Of a stretch of DNA of 64,000 bases, positions 53,468 to 64,000 are shown in pieces. The position numbers and the translations under genes were made by a program. Location of the stretch: positions 13,414,915-13,478,914 of the forward strand of contig NC_083572.1 of assembly GCF_027579695.1 (NCBI RefSeq), given 5' to 3'. The number at the start of each line of letters is the position of its first letter. Position 1 is the stretch's first letter. The notes under the pieces are model-generated. The model worked only from the letters and a program-made list of their open reading frames with translations, was not told the origin of the DNA and searched no databases. The DNA is from Neoarius graeffei (lineage: Eukaryota; Chordata; Actinopteri; Siluriformes; Ariidae).

Positions 53468-54945
53468 AGGCTGCAATCAAAGAAATGCGCTGATGGGAGT
53501 GGCCGGTTCTGCTGGTGATATATCATCATCATCATTGAGTTCCCCTCTTGGAGCTCTGTACTCCTTAAGGTGCTTCTGTCAGTACATTGTCCAACAGTCA
53601 CTTGAAGTCTGCTTTTGACCATTATCTGTCTTATCTGCTGGGTGTTGAACCCCAAAAGATTCTCAAACTTAGTCAACTTTGGTGATCTCATGACAAAAAT
53701 AAGCCATTTCTGCAGTTAGTTATGACCCATCCGACAAATGTGTGCCATGGATGTTAGCTGCTGTTCAAAACAAAATAGCTTTATAGGTCGGATCTTGGTT
53801 ATATTGTGAAGGTCAGCATTTGACGTCCTGTGGCTCCAATCCAGTTCTCCCTCGACAAGAGCACTTTGAAGATCGCCATATTTGTACTCATTCTTCCTCT
53901 TATGACCTCCCTTTATTGGATGAAACCATGTCAAACTACTTCGATCTTATATCACTGCCAGACAGTCCGTAGACTGGTATATCACTGGCAGAGCCACGCC
54001 TGTACACTGTATAGTGGGCGGGAACAAACACAGGCCATAAGAAACTTACACAGGCCATAAGAGCAGTGCAAGTTAGCATAGGATCACAAACAGTTACAGA
54101 ACATGCCTTGGCACACGATATGTTCGGAGAACATCTTCCTCCAGCATTCCAAATAAATCAACAGTTCTCTCCCTTCTACCACATGCTCTCTTTTTTTTTT
54201 TTTTGTGCACCATTCCTGAGTACTTTCGAAAGCACGTAATTATATTTGGAAGAGAAAATATTAATCTGAGCAAACAGAAATCTATCCTGCTCGCCCACAG
54301 TGTCTTGTTCACCCTCTCAACCTTTCCATGAAATTAAGACATGCTTTTTTGGGCGTTAAATAATGGAGCAATTAGTATTAAATTGACGAACGTAAACCTT
54401 AGTAAATCATGTTGTAGGATTCATTTAAAAAAAAACTCCCATCAATTTTTTCGCTCTGAAAAAGAAACTCCGACAGTTGCATATGCAATGAGGTCAGCCA
54501 CAAAAATAACTTCGTCCACGGATTTCCATTGCTAACTTTTCAGTGGGTGTCTTTAGTAAATCTTGACAGTATTTTTTTTTTTTAACACTAAAAGAGGGTT
54601 TACACATGCTGCAAACCATTAATAAATCTGGCACTGAAAAAGGATCTGTTTCTACAGTGTGGAAATGGTTTGGTTCCACCCCCCAAATCAGATGTTCCTC
54701 GATTTACCACAAGTTCCTAATAAAGTGGCATCATTCATGTTATATTGTCTTAGAACTATTTAAACTATTTGTAGCTTGGTTGTAAATAGCCTACATTTTG
54801 AAACCAGTGAGAAAATTGAGATTCATATAGTGGATTGGGATTCAACCTCAAAATGTTGTCATATGATGTTTTGGCCAGATCTTTGGCCCACTCCTAGCTA
54901 AAGGCAGCTTATCAAGCCAGAGATTAGCTACAGGGCTAGAGCCCA
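53468..54945. other. Interval without recognised gene
   Basis: It contains a direct repeat ACACAGGCCATAAGA twice near 54029-54063 and T runs near 54190 and 54575. No reading frame with recognisable similarity. Confidence 0.5.
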
Positions 54946-54947
54946 TA

Positions 54948-56557
54948 CAGTGGTGCTTGAAAGTTTGTGAACCCTTTAGAATGTTCTATATTTCTGCATA
55001 AATATGACCTAAAACATCATCAGATTTTCACACAAGTCCTAAAAGTAGATAAAGAGAACCCAGTTAAACAAATGAGACAAAAATATTATACTTGGTCATT
55101 TATTTATTGAGGAAAATGAGCCAATATTACATATCTGTGAGTGGCAAAAGTATGTGAACCTCTAGGATTAGCAGTTAATTTGAAGGTGAAATTCAAGTCA
55201 GGTGTTTTCAATCAATGGGATGACAATCAGGTGTGAGTGGGCACCCTGGTTTATTTAAAGAACAGGGATCTATCAAAGTCTGATCTTCACAACACATGTT
55301 TGTGGAAGTGTATCATGGCACGAACAAAGGAGATTTCTGAGGACCTCAGAAAAAGCGTTGTTGATGCTCATCAGGCTGGAAAAGGTTACAAAACCATCTC
55401 TAAAGAGTTTGGACTCCACCAATCCACAGTCAGACAGATTGTGTACAAATGGAGGAAATTCAAGACCATTGTTACCCTCCCCAGGAGTGGTCGACCAACA
55501 AAGATCACTCCAAGAGCAAGGCATGTAATAGTCAGCGAGGTCACAAAGGACCCCAGGGTAACTTCTAAGCAACTGAAGGCCTCTCTCACATTGGCTAATG
55601 TTAATGTTCATGAGTCCACCATCAGTAGAACACTGAACAACAACGGTGTGCATGGCAGGGTTGCAAGGAGAAAGCCACTACTCTCCAAAAAGAACATTGC
55701 TGCTCGTCTGCAGTTTGCTAAAGATCATGTGGACAAGCCAGAAGGCTATTGGAAAAATGTTTTGTGGTTGAATGAGACCAAAATAGAACTTTTTGGCTTA
55801 AATGATAAGCGCTATGTTTGGAGAAAGGAAAACACTGCATTCCAGCATAAGAACCTTATCCCATCTGTGAAACATGGTGGTGGTAGTATCATGGTTTGGG
55901 CCTGTTTTGCTGCATCTGGGCCAGGATGGCTTGCCATCATTGATGGAACAATGTATTCTGAATTATACCAGCGAATTCTAAAGGAAAATATCAGGACATC
56001 TGTCCATGAACCGAATCTCAAGAGAAGGTGGGTCATGCAGCAAGACAAAAACCCTCAGCACACAAGTCGTTCTACCAAAGAATGGTTAAAGAAGAATAAA
56101 GTTAATGTTTTGGAATGGCCAAGTCAAAGTCCTGACCTTAATCCAATGGAAATGTTGTGGAAGGACCTGAAGCAAGCAGTTCATGTGAGGAAACCCACCA
56201 ACATCCCAGAGTTGAAGCTGTTCTGTACGGAGGAATGGGCTAAAATTCCTCCAAGCCGGTGTGCAGGACTGATCAACAGTTACCGGAAACATTTAGTTGC
56301 AGTTATTGCTGCACAAGGGGGTCACACCAGATACTGAAAGCAAAGGTTCATATACTTTTGCCACTCACAGTTATGTAATATTGGGTCATTTTCCTCAATA
56401 AATAAATGATGAAGTATAATATTTTTGTCTCATTTGTTTAACTGGGTTCTCTTTATCTACTTTTAGGACTTGTGTGAAAATCTGATGATGTTTTAGGTCA
56501 TATTTATGCAGAAATATAGAAAATTCTAAAGGGTTCACTAACTTTCAAGCACCACTG
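54948..56557 (+). mobile_element. Tc1-type element, fourth lineage, complete
   Basis: Ends CAGTGGTGCTTGAAAGTTTG and the exact inverse, flanked by TA (54946-54947 and 56558-56559), 1610 bp. Terminal repeats are about 210 bp with inner repeats GTGGCAAAAGTATGTGAACC (55142) and its inverse near 56344, a classic IR/DR layout. It encodes an uninterrupted transposase frame. Confidence 0.97.
55315..56337 (+). CDS. Tc1-family transposase, full-length ORF with altered active site
   Basis: 340 codons from MARTKEISEDLRKSVVDAHQ; the upstream in-frame start at 55237 lies in the leader. A paired-like helix-turn-helix region (GYKTISKEFGLHQSTVRQIV) is followed by a GRP-type basic motif (RSGRPTK, about residue 60) and a second DNA-binding helix set (STISRTLNNNGVHGRVARRK). 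In the catalytic domain VLWLNETKIELFG has Asn in place of the first catalytic Asp (usual SDETK). QQDKNPQHTS keeps the second Asp, and SPDLNPMEMLW keeps the Glu with DD34E spacing. Length and frame are normal, yet the D-to-N change should abolish cleavage. Related enzymes cut and paste at TA. Confidence 0.95.
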   Translation: MARTKEISEDLRKSVVDAHQAGKGYKTISKEFGLHQSTVRQIVYKWRKFKTIVTLPRSGRPTKITPRARHVIVSEVTKDPRVTSKQLKASLTLANVNVHESTISRTLNNNGVHGRVARRKPLLSKKNIAARLQFAKDHVDKPEGYWKNVLWLNETKIELFGLNDKRYVWRKENTAFQHKNLIPSVKHGGGSIMVWACFAASGPGWLAIIDGTMYSELYQRILKENIRTSVHEPNLKRRWVMQQDKNPQHTSRSTKEWLKKNKVNVLEWPSQSPDLNPMEMLWKDLKQAVHVRKPTNIPELKLFCTEEWAKIPPSRCAGLINSYRKHLVAVIAAQGGHTRY

Positions 56558-56619
56558 TAGAAGCAATTATTAACTCAGGCCATCATGTGTTGTCTGTCAT
56601 CCGTCCAGTGTCGTCCACA

Positions 56620-57010
56620 TTTCACGAAAATCACTTCTTCCCTCTCAATTCTTCACTGATTTTTATTCTTTTTGGCAGGAACGTGGGTCTACCTGGGGTG
56701 CATATAGCTTCTATGCAAATTTGCATAGTTGCAATTAATAATGAAGATATGGCATAATTAAGCCCTAACAAGCAGTTTCCACACAAATCGCTTCTTCTCA
56801 CTCAGTTCTTCACCGATTTTGATTCATTCTGGCATGAAGGTAGAGGTACCTAGGGTGCATATAACCTCTACCCAGATTTGCTTATGAAGTTATGGACTAA
56901 TTAAGCCTTAACGAGCAGTTCAACAAAAATCGCTTCTTCTCAGTCAATTCCTCATCGTTTTGGATTCTTTCTGGCAAATAGGTCAGTATTCCTAGGGTGT
57001 ATATAGCTTC
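56620..57010. repeat. Three diverged tandem units of ~150-160 bp
   Basis: Units begin near 56629, 56784 and 56926, each with AAATCGCTTCTTCTCA-like then TTCTTCACCGATTTT-like sequence, GGGTGCATATAGCTTCTA and (except the last) TAATTAAGCC. The third is truncated. No coding frame. Confidence 0.85.
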
Positions 57011-57059
57011 TAGATATAGCTTGTAACATTTATTGTGCAAAGTGGCCCACTCTAGATCG

Positions 57060-57362
57060 TTCCTTCTGGATTAGACAGAGCCGGAGTGTGCTACACCGTC
57101 ACGGACGGTCTTGTTTATAATCATGTTATCTCTCATCACCCAAATGAGGATGGGTTCCCTTTTGAGTCTGGTTCCTCTCAAGGTTCCTTCCTCATGTCAT
57201 CTCAGGGAGTTTTTCCTTGCCACCATCGCCACAGGCTTACTCATTAGTGATAAATTAATTGGGGATCAAATTAATTTATATGTCTAAAGTCTTTTTTTTT
57301 TGTAAAGCTGCTTTGCGACAATGTCTGTTGTTAAAAGTGCTATGCAAATAATTGACTTGACG
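57060..57362 (+). mobile_element. Common teleost retroposon 3' region
   Basis: Contains CTCAAGGTTCCTTCCTCATG, CAGGGAGTTTTTCCTTGCCA and GTAAAGCTGCTTTGCGACAA, ending GCTATGCAAATAATTGACTT. I recognise this as a very abundant fish interspersed repeat but cannot assign its LINE or SINE clade with certainty. Confidence 0.65.
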
Positions 57363-57409
57363 AAACAGTTATGATTTTATTGACAGTTTTCTGGGATCAT
57401 GTGGAATCA

Positions 57410-57752
57410 TCAGGCAGCATGGTGGGTAGCGCTGTCACCTCACAGCAAGAAGGTCCTGGGTTCGAGCCTGGTGGCCAATAAGGGCCTTTCTGTGTGGAGT
57501 TTGCATGTTCTCCCCGTCTGTGTGGGTTTCCTCCAGGTGCTCCAGTTCCCCCCCACACACAGTCCAAAGACATGCAGGTTAGGCTAATTGGTGGCTCTAA
57601 ATTGACTGTAGGTGTGAATGTGAATGGTTGTTTGTCTCCATGTGTCAGCCCTGCGATGATCTGGTGACTTGTCCAGGGTGTACCCCGCCTCTCGCCCATA
57701 GTCAGCTGCCCACGACCCTGCACAGGATAAGCAGTTACAGATAATGGATGGA
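57410..57752 (+). mobile_element. DANA/Mermaid-like SINE with (GGAT) tail
   Basis: The head has an internal deletion in the A box (GCAGCATGGTGGGTAGCGCT), B box GGGTTCGAGCC, and a GGAT-type tail. Flanked by the 10-bp duplication TGTGGAATCA (57400-57409 and 57753-57762). Confidence 0.94.
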
Positions 57753-57762
57753 TGTGGAATCA

Positions 57763-58914
57763 GCCAATTCAGTAATCCACATGCAAAGGATGATGTACCT
57801 TCTATGAGTATTGAATTAATAATTTAAAAAAACCTTAAGTGTGCACTTGCATTCTGTATCTCTCTCCTACAACTACAGTACAAGTTCTGCAATATGTGAG
57901 AGACAAAGAAAAAGTAAAAGTTAGATTGCAAAAGAGTGTGGAAATACTCGAGCTTCGATCAAATACGTTCGTAAGAACAGGAAGAAGTAACAACCAGTCA
58001 GGAAACTGATATAGCAAACTCCTTATCTGGATCTTTGCAATTATTTTTCTTTCTGCTGCCAACAGAAGTGCATGTGCATGTGTGCACACACATACACACA
58101 CACTTTTGCCTATTCACAACATGATGACAAAATGAATTGCAATGCAATCTGTCTTGGGTAAAAGCTGCAATGATGTGTGTCTAGACATGAATTTTTAGTG
58201 TGTGTGTGTGTGTGTGTATTCAAAGTTTGAAATAATCCCAACACAAAAATTCTCACACTTGCAAATTCCAAAATCACTCACACATCTTTATTTTTATGAA
58301 AAAAAAAGTTACAATAGTTAATGCTCTGGTTCAAGTTCAGTATCTTTTGTTACAACTTCATTCATATACAACTGAAGGAAATCCAGCCATGTCGCCTGTA
58401 CTCATTCAGTTTCAGGTTGAGAGTAATCCAAATGTAGCCGTTAACCTCGTTCACTCACAGACCTATGGGGAAAAAACAAAAAACCAAACATGTGGAACAA
58501 ATGAAGCAATTTACTGCAACATCTGCCATTATCATGGAGAGGAAAAACTAGATTTTCCAAAGCGTGCAAATTGCAGCTATGGTAATAAATAAACAGTGCA
58601 GTATTTGAGAGCTGTGTGTCTAAAGTTGCTAATGGACTGGATCTGCTGAAAGTGATGGTGCTTAAGTGTTTTAGTGATGGAAAGGAGATATGGTGACCTT
58701 CTTTGGACAAGGAAACAGGTTTGACATGGCAGGAAGTATTACCAGGACAGATGCTAGATAAAATAACGGATAAAAAACAGAAAGAAATTTGCACAATTTC
58801 TCACTTCCCACAGACTGTATGGAGTCCACCAACCCAAAGGTTTGGTGTTTAAAAAAAAAAAACATACAAGGGGAAACAGAAGCTTATAGCTAGTGTATTT
58901 TTTTATGATTATGA
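57763..58914. other. Interval without recognised gene
   Basis: A GT tract lies at 58198-58217. A 98-codon plus ORF (58296-58592) has no recognisable similarity and no convincing splice context. Not called. Confidence 0.45.
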
Positions 58915-59780
58915 CAGAGTTGTAGTCGAGTCACTAAACCTCAAGTCCAAGTCCAGTCTCGAGCCCCCAGTGTTCAAGTCATTAAAGAAAATTTCGAGTT
59001 GAGTCCGAGAGCAAAACTCCAACCGCCACCATTTGACGGTGGCTGTTTTAGTGCCATTAACATTAGTTTAGTTTGTTCCTGAACATGACGTACAGTATGA
59101 ACAGGTGGATGTGCATTCTCTTTGTCAGGGAGTGTGAAGTATTCTGTCAGAGATAGTTGGGAGACGGATGTAAGTGCAGAAGGTGTGTTTATTAATACAC
59201 GTGAAGACAGGTAAACAATCCAGAACGGCAGGCAAAATCATAAAACAGTGAAACAGGCAATAGGTCGAGTGAGGCACAAACAGACTATCGTAGACTCGGC
59301 AGAATCAAAGATGAGAAACAGGAAATCAGGGATCAGGAAACCAAACAAGGAAATAAGGCTCAGTAAAGTGTCAGCAATGCAACTCAATACTTCGCAAAGT
59401 AAGCACGTTTTCACAGTTTTTATATAGGCATGCTGATTGCGCCTTAAGGTGCAGGTGTGAGTCATTTACAGCGCGTGCAAGAGTCCGCTTGGCGTGCGGG
59501 CTGTCCGGTGCGCGCCCGAGAGTCTGACAGGTGTGACACTCTTGCATGAAATTACTACAAAAATTAACGTAGATGTAAATATCTTGTGCCAAATTATTAT
59601 GGCATGTTACAAAAAATAAAGAAAAAATCCAAATCCTCGTCTCCAATTTACGAGTCCAGATGCAGTTGATGCACAAGTCCGAGTCATCAGTGCTCAAGTC
59701 CAAGTCAAGTCACAAGTCCTTAAAATTAGGGCACAAGTCAGACTTGAGTCAGAGTCCTGGACTCGAGTACTACAAGCCTG
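58915..59780 (-). mobile_element. hAT element, copy C (internally deleted) with solo LTR
   Basis: Same family as 30913 and 38500. Ends CAGAGTTGTAGTCGAGTCAC and the inverse of GAGTACTACAAGCCTG. The BED region is missing: sequence jumps near 59054 from the right to the left subterminal region. The target duplication is only approximately readable (ATGATTA on both sides). A 415-bp LTR lies inside. Confidence 0.82.
59124..59538 (-). mobile_element. Solo LTR of an LTR retrotransposon
   Basis: Starts TGTCAGGGAG and ends GGTGTGACA (TG...CA), flanked by a perfect 5-bp duplication CTCTT (59119-59123 and 59539-59543). Intact hAT copies have uninterrupted sequence at this point. On the minus strand there is a TATA-like TATATAAAAAC near 59428 and an AATAAA near 59192, in the order expected for an LTR on that strand. 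No internal domain remains, so the family (Gypsy-like or other) is unknown. Confidence 0.85.
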
Positions 59781-59891
59781 AATGATTACACAGTAAAAAT
59801 CATAGTGTCAATTTTACTCTTTAAGAGTTGAATTTAACTCTCTGTCAGATAACATTTGGTCCCACTCAAAATCAGTGTAAAATTTACTCTA

Positions 59892-60609
59892 TTGAGGTAT
59901 TTCACTCACGTGACCAAGTCATGTGATGCTGCCATTTTGGATGGCACGGCTCGAATCAGTTTGAATGCGAGGAAGGCGACAAACGAAAAACATAAAAGAA
60001 AAAGGAGCGAGATGCAGAAAACACCTTCACTATCCAGCGACGTAGGGCATTTACAGGGTGAGCAGAGGGAGAGGTATTTGCAAAAATTGAGGTTAGCAGG
60101 CTTAGAGAATGACATTTACCTGCTTCCACCAGGATTGTTCACTGACAGCTAAGATTTGTTCACATTTTCATTTACTTTCGGTCCTCAGGATAAACAAAAT
60201 GTTATTAAATGTCATTGAAATAACTTCTTAGTCTGTTGAGACATGGCCCGTTATAAGTTTTTCCTTTACTGTATTTACTAGTTTACTGAGCGCGCTCCGG
60301 GGCTGGCTGGCTGGCGGGGCTGGCTGGCCGGCTAGCTAGCGCTCTGGGGCTGGCTGGCCGGCTAGCTAGCGCTCCGGGGCTGGCTGGCCGGCTAGCTAGC
60401 GCTCCGGGGCTGGCTGGCTCAGTAAACTAGTAAATCCAGTAAAGGAAAAACTTGAGACTGAAAGGTTTTAACAGTCATCCAAATGACTGAACGTAAACAT
60501 TGCTACAGTAACATACCAGCTACTATTGTTGACATTAGCTAGCTTGCCATCCAAAATGGCGGACACCGGGGCGTCACGTGACCCTGTGACGTCAGGTGAA
60601 ATACCTCAA
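59892..60609 (+). mobile_element. TTGAGG element, copy 3 (deleted)
   Basis: Flanked by TA (59890-59891 and 60610-60611), 718 bp, with perfect 14-bp ends. The middle and end of the exon and most of the left hairpin arm are deleted. The loop holds yet another GC-rich array (30-bp unit TGGCTGGCCGGCTAGCTAGC plus GCTCCGGGGC, about three full units, 60321-60410). The right end keeps AAAATGGCGGACACC, GTCACGTGACC and TGACGTCA. Confidence 0.88.
60012..60153 (+). pseudogene. Relict first exon, TTGAGG copy 3, deleted
   Basis: Keeps MQKTPSLSSDVGHLQGEQRE through YLLPPGLFTD, then jumps to the last codons (AGCTAAG) because about 206 bases are missing between GACG and ACAGCTAAG. The donor GTTTGT is ATTTGT here, so splicing would also fail. 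Confidence 0.8.
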
Positions 60610-60915
60610 TAGCCAGTGTAAGATTTTTAGAGTTAATTTTACTCTATTTTGTGTCAAAATTAACAATGAGGTGTGTAAAAATATTTAACACTATAGATAG
60701 TGTAAGATTTTCAGAGTTAATCTGACTCTATATTGTATTTTCGCGGGGAATCATCACCCTGCAGAGTAGATTTTGTCGTTGTGTGCAAGTGGGAATTAAC
60801 TCTCACTTTTGACACTACCATTTAGACGATTTTACTCTGCATAGTGTTATAACTACTCTATCCAGAGGAAAATAGGTTTACACTGCAATATTGACACTCC
60901 ATTTTTTACTGTGTA

Positions 60916-61527
60916 TGCTCTAAATCACCACACACTCACCTCAAAAGACATTCAGCCTCGTTTATCAAGTTGAATACAAATACATTTATTTATAAAATGT
61001 TGAGGTGCATTCACACAAGAAACTTGGTCTTCACATTTGAAAACGCATGTAGTTTGTCACTGTTTTGTTCACTCACTAATGTGAACCTTGAGTGATCCGC
61101 TTTTCAAATCGTATAATTGTCATAAGTTCGTGCAATTTTAAATACAGATTATTTTGTTCAGTTTAAATAATTAACATTTTATGAAACTTGGTCATTTAAT
61201 ATGACTTGATTGAAAGCAAGCCAAAAAAAAAAAAAAATCCACAAATAACCAATTAGACTAGCATTCCAGTTAAGGCAAAAGAAATGGCACCCTATAACAG
61301 GATTTAGAGGTAGTGTATGTTTAGGTTAGCTGATGTGCTGCAGTGGCTGAGCTGCATTGCTGGAAACTTTAGTGCATGCAATGCTTATGAGGTGCTCTTT
61401 CACCGTTTAGTCATCATTTTATTGTTTTCAGCTTTGCCTTTTATGGAGTTTTGTGGGCGTCGTGAAATGTAAAATCAGCTGTGATGTGAACAATGGTCAT
61501 TTAAAGGTGATTGAAATTATCTTATAC
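60916..61527. other. Interval without recognised feature
   Basis: Nothing recognised apart from an A run near 61225. Confidence 0.5.
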
Positions 61528-61539
61528 TGTATAAAAATG

Positions 61540-61913
61540 GGGGCAGCACGGTGGTGTAGTGGTTAGCGCTGTCGCCTCACAGCAAGAAGGTCCTGGGTTC
61601 GAGCCCCGGGGCCGGCGAGGGCCTTTCTGTGTGGAGTTTGCATGTTCTCCCCGTGTCCGCGTGGGTTTCCTCCGGGTGCTCCGGTTTCCCCCACAGTCCA
61701 AAGACATGCAGGTTAGGTTGACTGGTGACTCTAAATTGACCGTAGGTGTGAATGAGAGTGTGAATGGTTGTCTGTGTCTATGTGTCAGCCCTGTGATGAC
61801 CTGGCGACTTGTCCAGGGTGTACCCCGCCTTTCGCCCGTAGTCAGCTGGGATAGGCTCCAGCTTGCCTGCGACCCTGTAGAAGGATAAAGCGGCTAGAGA
61901 TAATGAGATGAGA
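61540..61913 (+). mobile_element. DANA/Mermaid-like SINE, full length
   Basis: Head GGGCAGCACGGTGGTGTAGT, B box GGGTTCGAGCCCC and ATGAG tail. Flanked by the 12-bp duplication TGTATAAAAATG (61528-61539 and 61914-61925). Confidence 0.97.
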
Positions 61914-61939
61914 TGTATAAAAATGTACAGTAAATAGTT

Positions 61940-62074
61940 ATCAAATATACCATGCACTGAGAGGCTCCGGTTGAATTTATGGATTCTGTAAAGGTGCGCC
62001 CCTTCAGAAAATAGTACCAGTCGCTGAAGAGAATCCATAATCCCTGGTGCCCCTCAGTGCATGGTATATTTGAT
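61940..62074. repeat. 135-bp foldback with 22-bp perfect arms
   Basis: ATCAAATATACCATGCACTG then AG (61940-61961), and its exact reverse complement at 62053-62074. A miniature element or half of a compound terminal repeat. Confidence 0.9.
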
Positions 62075-62307
62075 TTATATCCCTCATCAAAAAATTCCAA
62101 ACTAAAAAAAAAAGTGTTCAGATTGAATCTCGGCATAAACTCACTGGAGGCAGCCACGTTTGTTGTTTACGTCGGAACAACCTTCGACCTGCGCATGTGC
62201 AATGTCCTATGTTATCACCTGCTTCGCTAGGCATGATCATGATACGTAGATCTAATGCTCATGGATCCACAGCTGTGACAGTATAGCTTGAAATTGTGAC
62301 ATCAGTT

Positions 62308-62332
62308 CATGGTATATCCAGGATATACCATG
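62308..62332. repeat. Perfect 12-bp-arm palindrome
   Basis: CATGGTATATCC, one base A, GGATATACCATG. It shares the CATGGTATAT core with the foldback 230 bp upstream. Confidence 0.93.
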
Positions 62333-63659
62333 ACTGACTCACACCATATCCATTTTTTTTTACATCACGAGATACATTGCTTAATCAGTGGTGGAACCAT
62401 TTTATGTCACGTGAACCATCCTTGGCCAATCCCTGCACGGGAATTGTGTCTACATAGGGAGCAAGTCGTCTTCCACACTTCCACAGCACTACCACGTTTC
62501 TACAGAAGCCCAGAATGGACACTCTGGCTCTAGAAAACGAAGTTGTATTCTTGCTTGCGTAATTTGCTTTCCAATAAAATCATTATGCGAAGAGTTTAAA
62601 CCTGTTTGAAGTAAAGATTTATTTCTGTGCATGTTGTACAAGTGGAGACATAAAGCCCAGGCAAACTGCCTACCAACCATATACCAGGATTTTAGTGTTC
62701 GGAAGAAATCTCAAAGGTTCAGAAGTAGTATTTGTGACACTAGCGTGACGCAAAGAATTGAAACGTTGATTAACCTAACTGTCGCTAAGATGGGGGGGAG
62801 GGGAGTGTGTCTGCACATGTGCAGCTACTGGGATGAAATTGCTGGGGTAAAACTGCAGCTTTGCGGACAGATGTTATGTTATTGCGCCTGATGGCCACCG
62901 TAGGTTCTAATACACAGTTGCAATCTGCAACCTCACTACTAGATGCCACTAAATCCTCCATAATGCATCTTTAAGTACAAATCTATTTTCAGTCCAACAG
63001 TAAAATTCTATACATTTTGATTTAGACCAATAAAACATCAGTATTGACTATTATTTTTGTGTACAGCTTGGATAAAAAGTAAATGTGCTAGACATGTACA
63101 CTATTCGCCTTGACTCCTGAATATTCACCACAATTCACCTCTCAACAACATGGCTGCCACTTCGGTATGTTTAATAAAGTCAACCAAGCAGCTGTGCCGG
63201 ATGCCCTTGAAAGAAAAAAAAAAGTTTCAATGATAAGCCTGTGAGAGCATTATAAATCCAACAAAGTACACTCTGCTCAGTTTTGTTTTCAGCTGAAATG
63301 TAGCCACTAACCTCATGGAAAATGAAAACCTCCGGATCTTGGCGGATATTCGCCCGAGGAGCATATGTAAACATTTCTGCCATAAATCAGCTAGGTTGCC
63401 TCATAAAACCCAATGTGATGAACAGCAGGTACGTGTCGCTGATTAGCCGGGAATCTTCCCCGTCACAAAACCCTCGCCGTCACCTTTCCTTCATTAATCA
63501 TCATAAGATAATGTGGGGGTAATTTCCTAGACTTACAGTCCACTTGCAAAAACAAACACTTCAGAACACCCCTATTAAGTCTGGTGATTGGGGTCCCGTA
63601 GCAGAAACTTGGAGGCAATGAAATTAAAGTATGCCAGAAGTGGTATGGCCTTCTGAAAT

Positions 63660-63660
<1 letters not shown>
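62333..63660. other. Interval without recognised gene
   Basis: An 86-codon plus ORF (62631-62891) is not recognisable. Nothing else noted. Confidence 0.45.

Positions 63661-63731
<71 letters not shown>
63661..63731. repeat. (GT)n microsatellite
   Basis: About 35 GT units. Confidence 0.98.
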
Positions 63732-63733
<2 letters not shown>

Positions 63734-64000
63734 CCAGTCAGATGTGAAGATGAACAGATAAAGGAGAAAATGAGACATGCCTCAATATAGTATGTCAGTT
63801 ATAAAAGGCCTCTTATGCGCCAGTCTAAACCATTTTTACACTCGACCTAACTTTTTATGAACTCTACTCCAAGTGTGTGTGCGCGCGTTAGAGTAGGTTC
63901 GCATGTGAGAGTCAATATAGCACAGATGGCGTCTCTTGAAATGTTTAAGGGAAGTAATCAAGGTGTCTTGAACAGCCACAGAGAAAATTCATCTATTTTC

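Larger units (their letters stand above)
59789..60913. mobile_element. TA-flanked miniature element (CACAGTAAAAA)
   Basis: Ends CACAGTAAAAATC and the inverse of TTTTTTACTGTG, flanked by TA (59787-59788 and 60914-60915). The interior is rich in AGAGTTAA/TTTACTCT motifs. The TTGAGG copy 3 is inserted in it. The left end almost touches hAT copy C. Confidence 0.78.

Noticed and set aside
58296..58592. 98-codon ORF with several Cys near its end
   Set aside because: Starts in an A run, no known motif, no conservation evidence.

Overview
The window looks like teleost fish nuclear DNA from an intron or intergenic tract that has been repeatedly invaded by transposons. Evidence for a fish: several Tc1/mariner lineages with TA target duplications, DANA/Mermaid-like and V-SINE-tailed tRNA-derived SINEs, L2-like and RTE-like LINEs, hAT and PIF-like miniature elements, long (GT)n, (AT)n, (GATA)n and (AAAG)n tracts, and no prokaryote-style gene packing. 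The species cannot be fixed from the sequence.

Only one stretch looks like host coding sequence: a minus-strand 81-codon open segment at 5731-5973 with splice-like borders. All other convincing protein similarity belongs to mobile elements: six or more Tc1-type transposase copies, one RTE-like and one L2-like reverse transcriptase, two THAP zinc-finger exons, a BED zinc-finger remnant, and a repeated first exon of a fish multicopy gene that I associate with SWIM/YqaJ proteins.

Layout. 1-5.1 kb: two old minus-strand Tc1 relics and SINE pieces. 5.1-8.5 kb: the candidate host exon and a THAP element. 8.5-10.1 kb: a complete-ended Tc1 copy with one nonsense mutation. 11.2-15 kb: a TTAA-flanked element and a second THAP element with an hAT element nested in it. 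15.7-18.2 kb: 5'-truncated RTE-like LINE. 19-22.5 kb: Tc1 copy, half of an inverted duplication, and a Tc1 fragment. 22.5-30.6 kb: SINEs, then a very deep nest (SINE > hAT and PIF-like element > second SINE > TTGAGG element). 30.9-41.8 kb: two oppositely oriented BED-hAT copies, each carrying further insertions. 42.4-45.8 kb: the other half of the inverted duplication plus Tc1. 46.8-56.6 kb: Tc1, an L2-like LINE holding two PIF-like elements, a Tc1 inside a GATA tract, and a Tc1 with a full-length ORF. 56.6-64 kb: tandem repeats, SINEs, a third hAT copy with a solo LTR, and a third TTGAGG element.

The most unusual system is the TTGAGG family (28139-29302, 31245-32417, 59892-60609). Its members are TA-flanked elements with 14-bp terminal inverted repeats beginning TTGAGGTATTTCAC. 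They carry a conserved first exon, promoter-like motifs in both ends, and a hairpin whose GC-rich tandem-repeat loop differs in every copy. Many insertion events are backed by target-site duplications that can be read directly, so a relative insertion history can be reconstructed. Coordinates were counted by eye and may be off by a few bases.
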